DNA of 64,000 nucleotides. It comes from an uncultured Myxococcales bacterium. Lineage in GTDB: Bacteria; Myxococcota_A; UBA9042. Below are positions 50,417-58,215 of the stretch, piece by piece. Under the pieces are notes generated by a model. The model was not told where the DNA came from. It made no database searches and saw only the letters and a program-made list of their open reading frames with translations. The translations under genes and the position numbers were made by a program. The stretch lies in contig CAIYWC010000092.1 in assembly GCA_903929795.1 (NCBI GenBank), forward strand, positions 1 to 64,000, in the 5' to 3' direction. Numbering within the stretch: the stretch's first letter is position 1; every line of letters begins with the position of its first letter.

Positions 50417-51619
50417 ATGACGGACAGCATCGGCAAAAAATTGCGCATCGCCGTGATTCTGGGCACGCGTCCGGAATATCTCAAGCTCGCGCCGGTGGTC
50501 GCGGAATTGGCGAAATTTCGCGACTCGGTTGCCACGGAAATGGTGTTCACCGGCCAGCACCGCGAGCTGCTGGTGGGCCTTGCGGAGCTGTTCGAGCTGG
50601 GGCCGTCGCGACAGCTTGCCGTGAATAACCAACGCCCCAATTTGCCGGGCCTGACGTCCGCGCTCATCAACGCGCTGGACGGCGAATTCTGGCGGGAAAA
50701 ATACGATGCCGTCGTCGTCCAGGGCGACACGACGACGGCCTTTTGCGCCGCGTTGACCGCGTTTTATCACCGGATTCCGGTGGCGCACGTGGAAGCAGGG
50801 CTGCGGACGGGCAATCTGGAAGAGCCGTTTCCGGAAGAGCTGAATCGCCAATTGATTGGCCGGATTGCGCGCTGGAATTTCGTGCCAACCGCCGCTGCGC
50901 ACCAGAACCTGACCGATGAACGCGTGCCGGAGGTTGCGATTGAGTTGACCGGAAACACGATTATCGACACGCTGCATTTCGTGCGCGAACGCAAGATTCC
51001 CGCGGATTACGAGGCGGCGCTGCTCAATGAGGAGGCGCCGGAGCTGGGGCAAGCACTCCAGTATTTTCGCGCGAGTCATGGCAAGTCCTTGTCCTTGCTG
51101 ACGATTCACCGGCGCGAAAACCACGGGCAAAAGTTGGATGCTTTCTTTGGCATGATGCGCGATTTGGCGGCGCGCCATCCGGATCATCACTTGATTTATC
51201 CGTACCATCTGAACCCGGAAGTCAAGCTGAAGGCGTTTCAGTTCATGTCGGAAATCAACAATATCCACTTGATCCCGCCGCTGTCGTACCGGCCATTTCT
51301 GCACTTGATGGGTCAGGTGGATTTCGCGATGAGCGATTCCGGCGGCCTGCAGGAGGAATTCCCGACGTTTGGCAAGCCGCTCCTTGTGCTGCGCGACGTG
51401 ACGGAGCGGCCTGAGGTCGTCGCCGCGCACATGGGCAAGCTCGTCGGCGTCGACCCGCACGTGGTTTTTCCGGCGGCGTCGGAGCTGATCGCGTGCGCGC
51501 AGTCGGGCGCGCGCCCGAGTTGGTTCCACTTCGGGCCGAACCCGTTTGGCGATGGTCACGCGTCGGAGCGGATCGTCGCGCGGATTCTCTTGGATTTGCA
51601 GCGGAATCAGCCGATCTGA
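50417..51619 (+). CDS. wecB: UDP-N-acetylglucosamine 2-epimerase (non-hydrolysing)
   Basis: This 400-residue enzyme interconverts UDP-GlcNAc and UDP-ManNAc, the precursor of many surface amino-sugar glycans. Family signatures are GTRPEYLKLAPVV at the start, TGQHRELL, VVQGDTTTAFCAALTAFY, HVEAGLRTGNLEEPFPEELNR, and the UDP-binding SDSGGLQEEFPTFGKP. Its length is normal. GAGG precedes the ATG at 50417, 24 bp after the GH113-like gene. With NfrB- and NfrA-like genes 8 kb downstream, it may supply the substrate for a secreted ManNAc polymer. Confidence 0.95.
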   Translation: MTDSIGKKLRIAVILGTRPEYLKLAPVVAELAKFRDSVATEMVFTGQHRELLVGLAELFELGPSRQLAVNNQRPNLPGLTSALINALDGEFWREKYDAVVVQGDTTTAFCAALTAFYHRIPVAHVEAGLRTGNLEEPFPEELNRQLIGRIARWNFVPTAAAHQNLTDERVPEVAIELTGNTIIDTLHFVRERKIPADYEAALLNEEAPELGQALQYFRASHGKSLSLLTIHRRENHGQKLDAFFGMMRDLAARHPDHHLIYPYHLNPEVKLKAFQFMSEINNIHLIPPLSYRPFLHLMGQVDFAMSDSGGLQEEFPTFGKPLLVLRDVTERPEVVAAHMGKLVGVDPHVVFPAASELIACAQSGARPSWFHFGPNPFGDGHASERIVARILLDLQRNQPI

Positions 51620-51625
51620 CGCCCG

Positions 51626-53017
51626 CTAGTCGAACTCCATCTCGTCGACAAAAGTCCAGGAACCCGGCGTCAGAAAGCGGATTTCGATGTACCGCGCCGC
51701 CTCAAGCGCAAATGGCAGCACGATGTCGCCGCGCTTGCCCGCCGGGATCGCCGGCTCGGTGCCGTCCGCCAGCTTGAACGTCTGCAGCGGCGACCATTTC
51801 ACGGCATCGAGGCTCACGCGGACTTCCACCTGTGGCGGTTGCGACACGGCGCCGTCCATCTTGTTATTCAGCCCCAGCCGCACGAACGTCAGGTTGCGGG
51901 GCTTGGCGAACTCCACCGTGATAATCTGCAGTTGCGCGGTCCAGGCGACCCACTCGAACGCACTGCCACCGCCGAGGTTGGCAGACCAGTCGTCGACGCC
52001 GCGCAGGCCGTCGAGGAGCTGTCCGGTGGCGAATTGGTCAAAGCCGGCGTTGTTGCTCGCGCCGGACGGGCCGTTGAGCGCGACGTTGTGCGCCTCGTCG
52101 TAGTAGCACGCCGCGCCGCATTCGGGCGCGACGCTGTACTTGTAAACGGTCGCGCCGCAGACGCTGGTTTCGTTGATGAAGCCGTTGCAGTTGTCGTCCA
52201 CCGGCGTGTCGCAGTTCTCCGCGGGGAGCTTCTGGCCGGCGGCGATCGCGCACGCGCAGTCGAGCGTGCCCGCGCACGCGAGCGCGACGCACGTGTCGCC
52301 GCTCGTGCACGCGTTCTTGTCGTCGCAGGGCGCGGTGTTGGCGATGTGGCTGCAACTGCCGGACGCCTTGTCGCAGACGTCGTTTGTGCAGGTGTTGCCG
52401 TCGTCTTCGCACGGCGCGGCGTTGGGCGAATGGCTGCACGTGCCGGTCGCCTTGTCGCAGGCATCGTCGGTGCATGGGTTCTTGTCGTCGCACGCGATGG
52501 TCGTCGAGCCCGGCAAGCACGCGCCGCCGCCGCACGCGTCGTTTTCGGTGCAGAGGTTGCCGTCGTCGCATGGCGCGGCGTTGTCGGTGTGGGTGCACCC
52601 CTTGGCCAGGTCGCAGCCGTCGTCGGTGCAGGCATTGCCGTCGGTGCAGGCGGTGCTTTCGCTGGCGATGTGCACGCAACCCACTGTTTTATCGCAAGAA
52701 TCATGGGTGCAGGCGATCGAGTCATCGCAGTCGGCCGCGTTGCCGGCGCAGACGCCGGCGGTGCACGTGTCGCCGTCCGTGCAGGCGTTGCCGTCGTCGC
52801 AGCCGCCGGTTCGCGCGGTGTGCGTGCAAGTGCCGTCCTTGGCGCAGCCGTCCGTCGTGCAGGGCAAGCCGTCGTCGCATGCCGTGAGATCGCAGGGACC
52901 AACCACGACGTCGCTGCCGCACCCCACCGCCAGCGCGCAGCAGCACGTAAGCCAGATCCAGCTGGCAGCGTTGCCCGCCTTGCGCTCCGTCGTCGGCTGG
53001 ATTCCACCGCTCTGCAC
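51626..53017 (-). CDS. Cys-rich lipoprotein with discoidin-like C-terminus
   Basis: This 463-residue lipoprotein starts at GTG 53017 (GGAGG 6 bp upstream). Its lipobox AVGC is followed by about eight imperfect DDGxxCTxDxCD repeats (residues about 40-270). A C-terminal domain of about 160 residues follows, beginning near NVALNGPSGASNN, with the ITVEFAKPRNLTFVRLGLNN and VEVRVSLDAVKWSPLQTF strands. This resembles an F5/8 type C (discoidin) carbohydrate- or lipid-binding domain. It is convergent with wecB; the stops are only 7 bp apart. A surface-binding role is likely. The repeats share their style with the proteins at 35415 and 54272. Confidence 0.82.
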   Translation of the reverse strand: MQSGGIQPTTERKAGNAASWIWLTCCCALAVGCGSDVVVGPCDLTACDDGLPCTTDGCAKDGTCTHTARTGGCDDGNACTDGDTCTAGVCAGNAADCDDSIACTHDSCDKTVGCVHIASESTACTDGNACTDDGCDLAKGCTHTDNAAPCDDGNLCTENDACGGGACLPGSTTIACDDKNPCTDDACDKATGTCSHSPNAAPCEDDGNTCTNDVCDKASGSCSHIANTAPCDDKNACTSGDTCVALACAGTLDCACAIAAGQKLPAENCDTPVDDNCNGFINETSVCGATVYKYSVAPECGAACYYDEAHNVALNGPSGASNNAGFDQFATGQLLDGLRGVDDWSANLGGGSAFEWVAWTAQLQIITVEFAKPRNLTFVRLGLNNKMDGAVSQPPQVEVRVSLDAVKWSPLQTFKLADGTEPAIPAGKRGDIVLPFALEAARYIEIRFLTPGSWTFVDEMEFD

Positions 53018-53094
53018 GCCTGACCTCCGCAAATCCTGCCGGTAGTATGTCGGGCCGATCGGGCTCGGTCAACGCCGTGCGCGGCGCCGCTGCC

Positions 53095-53122
53095 TTGACA
53101 CTGCCGGCCAAACGGCTATCTG
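53095..53122 (+). promoter_or_regulatory. Predicted promoter of TPR-like gene
   Basis: A perfect TTGACA (53095-53100) is followed after 16 bp by TATCTG (53117-53122), 26 bp before the GTG at 53148. Confidence 0.5.
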
Positions 53123-53147
53123 ATGACGGATGGTGGAGGCGTGGCGC

Positions 53148-54272
53148 GTGGCTCGATTGCGAAGCAAAATGAACGTGCTGCGACTCCTGCCCGCGGCGGT
53201 TGCGGTGCTGCTCTTTGCGTCGGGGCCGATCGCGCTGGCGGCGCCGAAGCCGACGGTGGCCAAACAGCTGGCCGAAGCGGCGAAGGCTTCGGAATCAGGT
53301 GATTTTCCCCACGCGATCGCGATTTACACCGAGGTCTGGCAGGCCGACCAGAAGCCGGAGCACCTGTTTCTCCTGGCGCGCGCGGAGGACCAGGCCAACC
53401 AGCCGGAGCAGGCGCTGCAGCACTACCGGGCGTTTCTGGCCTCGCCGGGTAACGCGAGCGACCATGTCTCGCAAGCCCGCGCATTTGCAGATCAAATCGA
53501 CAAGAAACGTCTGGAGGCGAGGGTCCAGCAGGCCTATGTCGACGCGTACCAGCGCGGCCAGATTCAGGACGCCCAGCTGCGCGCGGCCGAGCGGATGCGG
53601 GAGCTCACGCGGCTGCAGGAGGCCGACAACGCGGCGCGCGTGGGTGACGGCAAAACCGCGGCGAAGCTGTACCTGGCGGCGTACCAAGCGGCGCGCGACC
53701 GCGACGACGTCATCTTGTTCAAGGCCGCCGTGGCCGAACAGGACGCCCAGCAGTGGCAAGCCGCGGCGGGACATCTGGAGGAATACGTCAAGCGCGCTTC
53801 TCCGACCGCAGCGACCTATTCGGAAGCGGTGACCCGTCTGGAGGCGCTGCATCGCCGCCTGGGGACCGCCGGTGCGGGCGCGCCGCCGCCCAAGCCAGTG
53901 CCCAAGCCTGCGGTCGTGGCGGAGATTCCCAAGGACGCGGACCCGGTCGCCATCGGCTGGACGCTGGTCAAGATCGGCGCGGCGGTCGCGCTGGTCGGCG
54001 CGGGGTCGTATGTCTGGACGCGGATGCAGCAAAATGATGTCGAAGCGCTCCTGCACGTGGGCGCGAACGGCAAGATCGTCGACATCTCCCGCGCCGAAGC
54101 TGCGGATCGCGTGCAGACGGTCAACACGCACGTCGTGACTTCGATCGTGCTCGGCGGCGTGGGCGTCGCGGCGGCGGGCGTGGGCGCCTATTTCATCCTG
54201 CGTTCGCCCAAGCGCGTCGCGCTGACGCCCGGTCCCGCGCCCGCCGGTGTGGGGCTCGCATGGCGATTTTGA
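53148..54272 (+). CDS. Exported TPR-like repeat protein with two C-terminal membrane helices
   Basis: This 374-residue protein has a signal peptide (SGPIALAA) and helical repeats from about 35 to 250. These resemble tetratricopeptide units, for example FPHAIAIYTEVWQADQKPEHLFLLARAEDQ. A Pro-rich linker (APPPKPVPKPA) follows, then two hydrophobic helices (WTLVKIGAAVALVGAGSYVW and VVTSIVLGGVGVAAAGVGAYFIL). Such layouts are common for Myxococcota envelope proteins of unknown role. GTG 53148 has GGAGG 8 bp upstream and gives a basic n-region; ATG 53169 and ATG 53130 are alternatives. Its stop overlaps the next gene's start (TGATG), so it is coupled to the SUMF1-domain lipoprotein. Confidence 0.78.
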   Translation: MARLRSKMNVLRLLPAAVAVLLFASGPIALAAPKPTVAKQLAEAAKASESGDFPHAIAIYTEVWQADQKPEHLFLLARAEDQANQPEQALQHYRAFLASPGNASDHVSQARAFADQIDKKRLEARVQQAYVDAYQRGQIQDAQLRAAERMRELTRLQEADNAARVGDGKTAAKLYLAAYQAARDRDDVILFKAAVAEQDAQQWQAAAGHLEEYVKRASPTAATYSEAVTRLEALHRRLGTAGAGAPPPKPVPKPAVVAEIPKDADPVAIGWTLVKIGAAVALVGAGSYVWTRMQQNDVEALLHVGANGKIVDISRAEAADRVQTVNTHVVTSIVLGGVGVAAAGVGAYFILRSPKRVALTPGPAPAGVGLAWRF

Positions 54273-56092
54273 TGGCTGAACGCCCACTTTCCGCCGCAGC
54301 AGCCGCGCGTTTTCAGCTGGCCGCGCTGTGCCTGCTCGCCGTCGCCGGATGCACGAAGATGCCAGCCGATGGACTCTTTGAGTACGCGACCGAAAACGAC
54401 CGACTCCTCGCAGAAGCCCAGGACGCCGCCGATGCCGTGGCCGCCGATGGAGGCGATGCGGTGGCCGATGCCGCTCAGCCCGACGCGCCGGACGTCGCCG
54501 ACGCCGACGCCGCAACCGCGACGGACGCCGCGGAAGACGTGACCGGTGACGCGGATGCCGGCCCGGATGGCGCGGTCGATGGCGCCGCCGATGCGACGGT
54601 GGCGGATGCGGTCGTCGATGCGGCAGCGGATGTGACTGTCGATGCTGCGGGCGATGCGACGGCGGCCGATGGCGCAGTCGACGATGCCGCGGATGTGACC
54701 GTCGACGCTGCCGGCGACGCGACCGCTGCCGACGCTGCCGCAGACGCGACGGTGGCTGATGCCGCGGACGTCACCGCGGACGACACAGCGGATGGCGCGG
54801 TGGATGCGGTCGCGGATGTCTCGCCGGATGCGGCGGTGGGTCCGCCGACCGATGCGACGGCAGACGACGCTGACGGCGGGGCGGTCGTGTGCGGAGCCGG
54901 CGCGTGTGACGACGGCAACAGCTGCACGCTGGACAGTTGCGACCTGGTGCTGGGCTGCGGACACACGGCGCTCGCCGGGGCGTGCGACGACGGCGACCCG
55001 TGCACTTCGGGCGACACGTGCGCTGGTGGGGTCTGCCTTTCCGGCGCTGTGACCTCGTGCGACGACGGCAACGCCTGCACGGTTGACGGCTGCAGCGCGG
55101 GCTTGGGCTGCGGCCACACGCCGACCGACGGCGCCTGTTCCGACGGCAACGCCTGCACGGCGGGCGACGCGTGCGCGGGCGGAACGTGCGTCGCGGGGGC
55201 GCCTGTCGCGTGCGCGCCCGACGGCAACCTCTGCACGCTCGACGTCTGTGCGGACGGAGGCTGCGCGTACCCGGCTGCACCGATCGGCACCCCATGCGGC
55301 ATCGGGCTGGCGTGTGCGGCCACCGCCGAATGCGTCGCCAACGACGGCGTGGCGATGGCGACGCTCCCCACCGGAACGTTCGCCATGGGCTCGCCAGCCG
55401 GGCAGGGCGGCAGCGACGAACAGCCACAACAGGATGTAACCGTTAGCGGATTCGCCTTGGACAAGACTGAAGTGACCGTCGCGCAGTATGGCGCATTTTA
55501 CGTCGCGCTCGACCCCAGCCAGCGCTGTCCCGGCGCCAACGCCAGCGCGTTCATGTGCGGCCAGCCCGACACCGGCGCCGCGTGCACGTGGTCCGTCGTG
55601 GGCAAGGAACAGCAGCCGGTGAATTGCGTCGACTGGTTCCAGGCAGCCGCGTATTGCGCCTGGGCGGGCAAGCGCCTGCCGACCGAGGCCGAGTGGGAAT
55701 ACGCGGCTCGCAGCGGCGGACTGGATCAGGCGTGGCCGTGGGGCGCACAGGCCGTCGACTGCACGCGCGCGATTTTCGACGACGGCAGCGGCGCCGGCTG
55801 CGGCACAGGCCGCACCGGCTTGCCGTGCGCGAGACCCGGCGGAGACAGCAGCCAAGGCGCGTGCGACCTCGCCGGCAATGTCGCGGAGTGGTGCGGCGAC
55901 TGGTACGACCTGTACGCCGGCGTCACGGCGACCGACCCCACCGGCCCCGCCGTCAGCCCCGACGGAACGCGCGTCCTGCGCGGCGGCGCATGGAGCGACA
56001 CGGCGGTGGGCCTGCGGGCTCAGGCGAGGGCTCACGTCTTGCCAGTAAACCGCAGCAATATCAGTGGATTTCGCTGCGCGCGGAACCTCTGA
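54272..56092 (+). CDS. SUMF1/formylglycine-generating-enzyme-like lipoprotein with Asp/Ala tether and Cys repeats
   Basis: This 606-residue lipoprotein (lipobox VAGC) has three parts. First is a highly acidic low-complexity tether of about 180 residues made of Ala, Asp, Val and Thr; it includes the segment ADVTVDAAGDATAAD twice. Next are about four DDGNxCTxDxC-type Cys repeats (about 200-360). Last is a C-terminal FGE-sulfatase/SUMF1-like domain (about 365-606) with GTFAMGSPAGQGGSDEQP, PVNCVDWFQAAAYCAWAGKRLPTEAEWEYAAR and VLRGGAWSDT. True FGEs oxidise sulfatase Cys to formylglycine; most lipoprotein versions are probably ligand-binding. ATG 54272 overlaps the preceding stop; ATG 54260 is an alternative. 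Confidence 0.87.
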   Translation: MAERPLSAAAAARFQLAALCLLAVAGCTKMPADGLFEYATENDRLLAEAQDAADAVAADGGDAVADAAQPDAPDVADADAATATDAAEDVTGDADAGPDGAVDGAADATVADAVVDAAADVTVDAAGDATAADGAVDDAADVTVDAAGDATAADAAADATVADAADVTADDTADGAVDAVADVSPDAAVGPPTDATADDADGGAVVCGAGACDDGNSCTLDSCDLVLGCGHTALAGACDDGDPCTSGDTCAGGVCLSGAVTSCDDGNACTVDGCSAGLGCGHTPTDGACSDGNACTAGDACAGGTCVAGAPVACAPDGNLCTLDVCADGGCAYPAAPIGTPCGIGLACAATAECVANDGVAMATLPTGTFAMGSPAGQGGSDEQPQQDVTVSGFALDKTEVTVAQYGAFYVALDPSQRCPGANASAFMCGQPDTGAACTWSVVGKEQQPVNCVDWFQAAAYCAWAGKRLPTEAEWEYAARSGGLDQAWPWGAQAVDCTRAIFDDGSGAGCGTGRTGLPCARPGGDSSQGACDLAGNVAEWCGDWYDLYAGVTATDPTGPAVSPDGTRVLRGGAWSDTAVGLRAQARAHVLPVNRSNISGFRCARNL

Positions 56093-56175
56093 ACGCCGAC
56101 CTGCCGCCGCCTATGTCACGCGTTTGCGGTTGTCAGCTTACTACACACATTTTCACAACTGCGCGTCGCGATTGC

Positions 56176-56203
56176 TGTTGCGCTTTTCTGGCGAACTGCT
56201 AGC
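56176..56203 (+). promoter_or_regulatory. Predicted promoter of deacetylase-like gene
   Basis: TTGCGC (56176-56181) and TAGCTT (56198-56203) are 16 bp apart, 63 bp before the ATG at 56266. Confidence 0.42.
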
Positions 56204-56265
56204 TTCAGCAACGGTGGAGCAGGCGGAGTTTCCTCGCCCGGCGTCACTGTGGACCGGGAGGCAAG

Positions 56266-58056
56266 ATGAAGCGCATTTGGTCGAATCTATGGATTCTGGC
56301 AGTACTTTCATCGGTTGTTGGCTGTGTCGGCTCTGACATCCCCAACGTCGACCACAATCGCGCTGCGCCGCAGGAGACTGCCGCGACCAACCAGGTTGCG
56401 CCGCAAGCAGCTGGCGCCGCGGCACCAATTCCGGTGACGATCGTCAGTGGCAATCCGTCCCAGACCAGCATGAACCCGTTCCCCGCGGACTTTGGCGACG
56501 CGCCGCTGATCAATGAAGGCCGCCACCGCTTGGTGCCGCAGGAGCGCGGCCTCGATCAGCGTCCGGCGGAGACCGCGCTTGAATTCGCGACCGCCCCGTC
56601 CGGCACGCTGGTGCTCTACGACAGCACCGGCGCATATGGCTGGCTCGGCGAGCTGTACGGCATCGCCGGCGTCACGCTCGCCAACCACTTCGGCACGACG
56701 GTCAGCAAGCCCGTGGTCAATTACGTCGCAGGCGACATCGCCAAGTACAAGGCCGTGATTTACATCGGTTCCACCTACAACGAGCCGCTGCCGGTCGCGT
56801 TCCTCGACGACGTGCTGGCGACGACCGTCCCGGTCATCTGGATCTACGACAACATTTGGCAACTCGCCAATCGTTCCGCGACCTTCGTGACGAAATACGG
56901 CTACAATCCGTGGGTGTTTGACCTGTCCTCCATCAGCACGGTGACCTACAAGGGCACTGCGCTGACGCGCGATCCGACCAACGGCGCCGGCATCATGCAG
57001 TTCAGCCCGTTCGACACGACAAAGGTCACGACGCTCGCGACGGCGACCCGCGCGGATGGCACGACGCTGCCGTGGGCGATCCGCTCGTCGAACCTGACCT
57101 ACATCGGCGAAGTGCCGTTCGCGTATATCGATTTCAATGACCGCTACCTGGCGTTCTGCGACCTGCTGTTTGACGCCATCGCGCCGACGACCGCGACGCA
57201 GCACCGCGCGCTCGTGCGCCTGGAAGACGTGAGCCCGGCCGAGGACCCGGTCGCGCTGACCGCCATCGTCAACTACCTCTACGCGCAGGCGGTGCCGTTC
57301 AGCGTCGCGATCATTCCGCTCTACACCGACCCGCTGGGCGTGAACAACGGCGGCGTGGCGCAAACCATCAAGTGGACGGATGTGCCCAAGATGGTCACGG
57401 CCATCAAGTATGCGGTCAGCCATGGCGGCACGCTCGTCATGCATGGCTACACGCACCAGTATGGTTCACAGAAGAACCCGTATTCCGGCGTCACGGCTGA
57501 TGATTTCGAGTTCTACATCGCGCATGTCGACGCCACGACCAACAATGTCATCTACGACGGCGCTGTCCCGTCCGACTCCGCGACTTGGGCCGTCGGCCGC
57601 GTCAATAGCGGCTTGGCCGCGCTCAAGACTGCCGGCTTCACCGCGCCGACCATCTTTGAATACCCGCACTACGCCGGTTCTTCCATCGATTCCAAGGCCA
57701 TCAAGGGCGTGCTCCCAACCGCGTATCAGCGCGGGCTGTTCTTCGGTGGCGACCTCGGCATCAACGCCGCGAATCCGACGCACAGCATTGGCCTCTACTA
57801 TCCGTACGCCGTGACCGACGTGTATGGCTGGAAGATCAAGCCGGAAAACATCGGCAACTACGAGCCGCTGCCGTACAACAACCACCCGGCGCGGCTCCCG
57901 GCGGATCTCGTCACGACGGCGCGGGCCAATCTGGTCGTGCGCGACGGCGTCGCCAGCTTTTTCTTCCATCCGTACTACCCCTTGGCGCAATTGCAGAGCA
58001 TTGTGACTGGAATCAAGGCTGCCGGTTACAAGTTCGTGGCCGTTACCGCGCTGTAA
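56266..58056 (+). CDS. DUF2334 polysaccharide-deacetylase-like lipoprotein
   Basis: This 596-residue lipoprotein (lipobox VVGC) contains a DUF2334 domain of the polysaccharide-deacetylase-like superfamily. Diagnostic elements are ALVRLEDVSPAEDPVALTAIVNYL with its acidic pair, the substrate-face strand VPFSVAIIPLYTDP, GGTLVMHGYTHQYG with the metal-binding-type His residues, and ASFFFHPYYP near the C-terminus. The N-terminal 200 residues form an unassigned alpha/beta domain (GTLVLYDSTGAYGWLGELYG). GGAGG precedes the ATG. The NfrB-like glycosyltransferase gene follows 159 bp later, so the protein may modify the glycan made by that enzyme. Activity is not proven by sequence. Confidence 0.85.
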   Translation: MKRIWSNLWILAVLSSVVGCVGSDIPNVDHNRAAPQETAATNQVAPQAAGAAAPIPVTIVSGNPSQTSMNPFPADFGDAPLINEGRHRLVPQERGLDQRPAETALEFATAPSGTLVLYDSTGAYGWLGELYGIAGVTLANHFGTTVSKPVVNYVAGDIAKYKAVIYIGSTYNEPLPVAFLDDVLATTVPVIWIYDNIWQLANRSATFVTKYGYNPWVFDLSSISTVTYKGTALTRDPTNGAGIMQFSPFDTTKVTTLATATRADGTTLPWAIRSSNLTYIGEVPFAYIDFNDRYLAFCDLLFDAIAPTTATQHRALVRLEDVSPAEDPVALTAIVNYLYAQAVPFSVAIIPLYTDPLGVNNGGVAQTIKWTDVPKMVTAIKYAVSHGGTLVMHGYTHQYGSQKNPYSGVTADDFEFYIAHVDATTNNVIYDGAVPSDSATWAVGRVNSGLAALKTAGFTAPTIFEYPHYAGSSIDSKAIKGVLPTAYQRGLFFGGDLGINAANPTHSIGLYYPYAVTDVYGWKIKPENIGNYEPLPYNNHPARLPADLVTTARANLVVRDGVASFFFHPYYPLAQLQSIVTGIKAAGYKFVAVTAL

Positions 58057-58215
58057 TCCCGCACGCGCCGCGCCACTGCGTCCCTGCCATGCTGACCTCT
58101 TCACCCTACCCAGTGCCCCGTGCGGCCCGCGCCGAGACGGCTTGCTCTCGCGTTTGGCCGGTCGGCTCGGGCGCCGCTGCCCAAGGGCCTCGCCGTGTGG
58201 GGATGTGCGTGAAGT

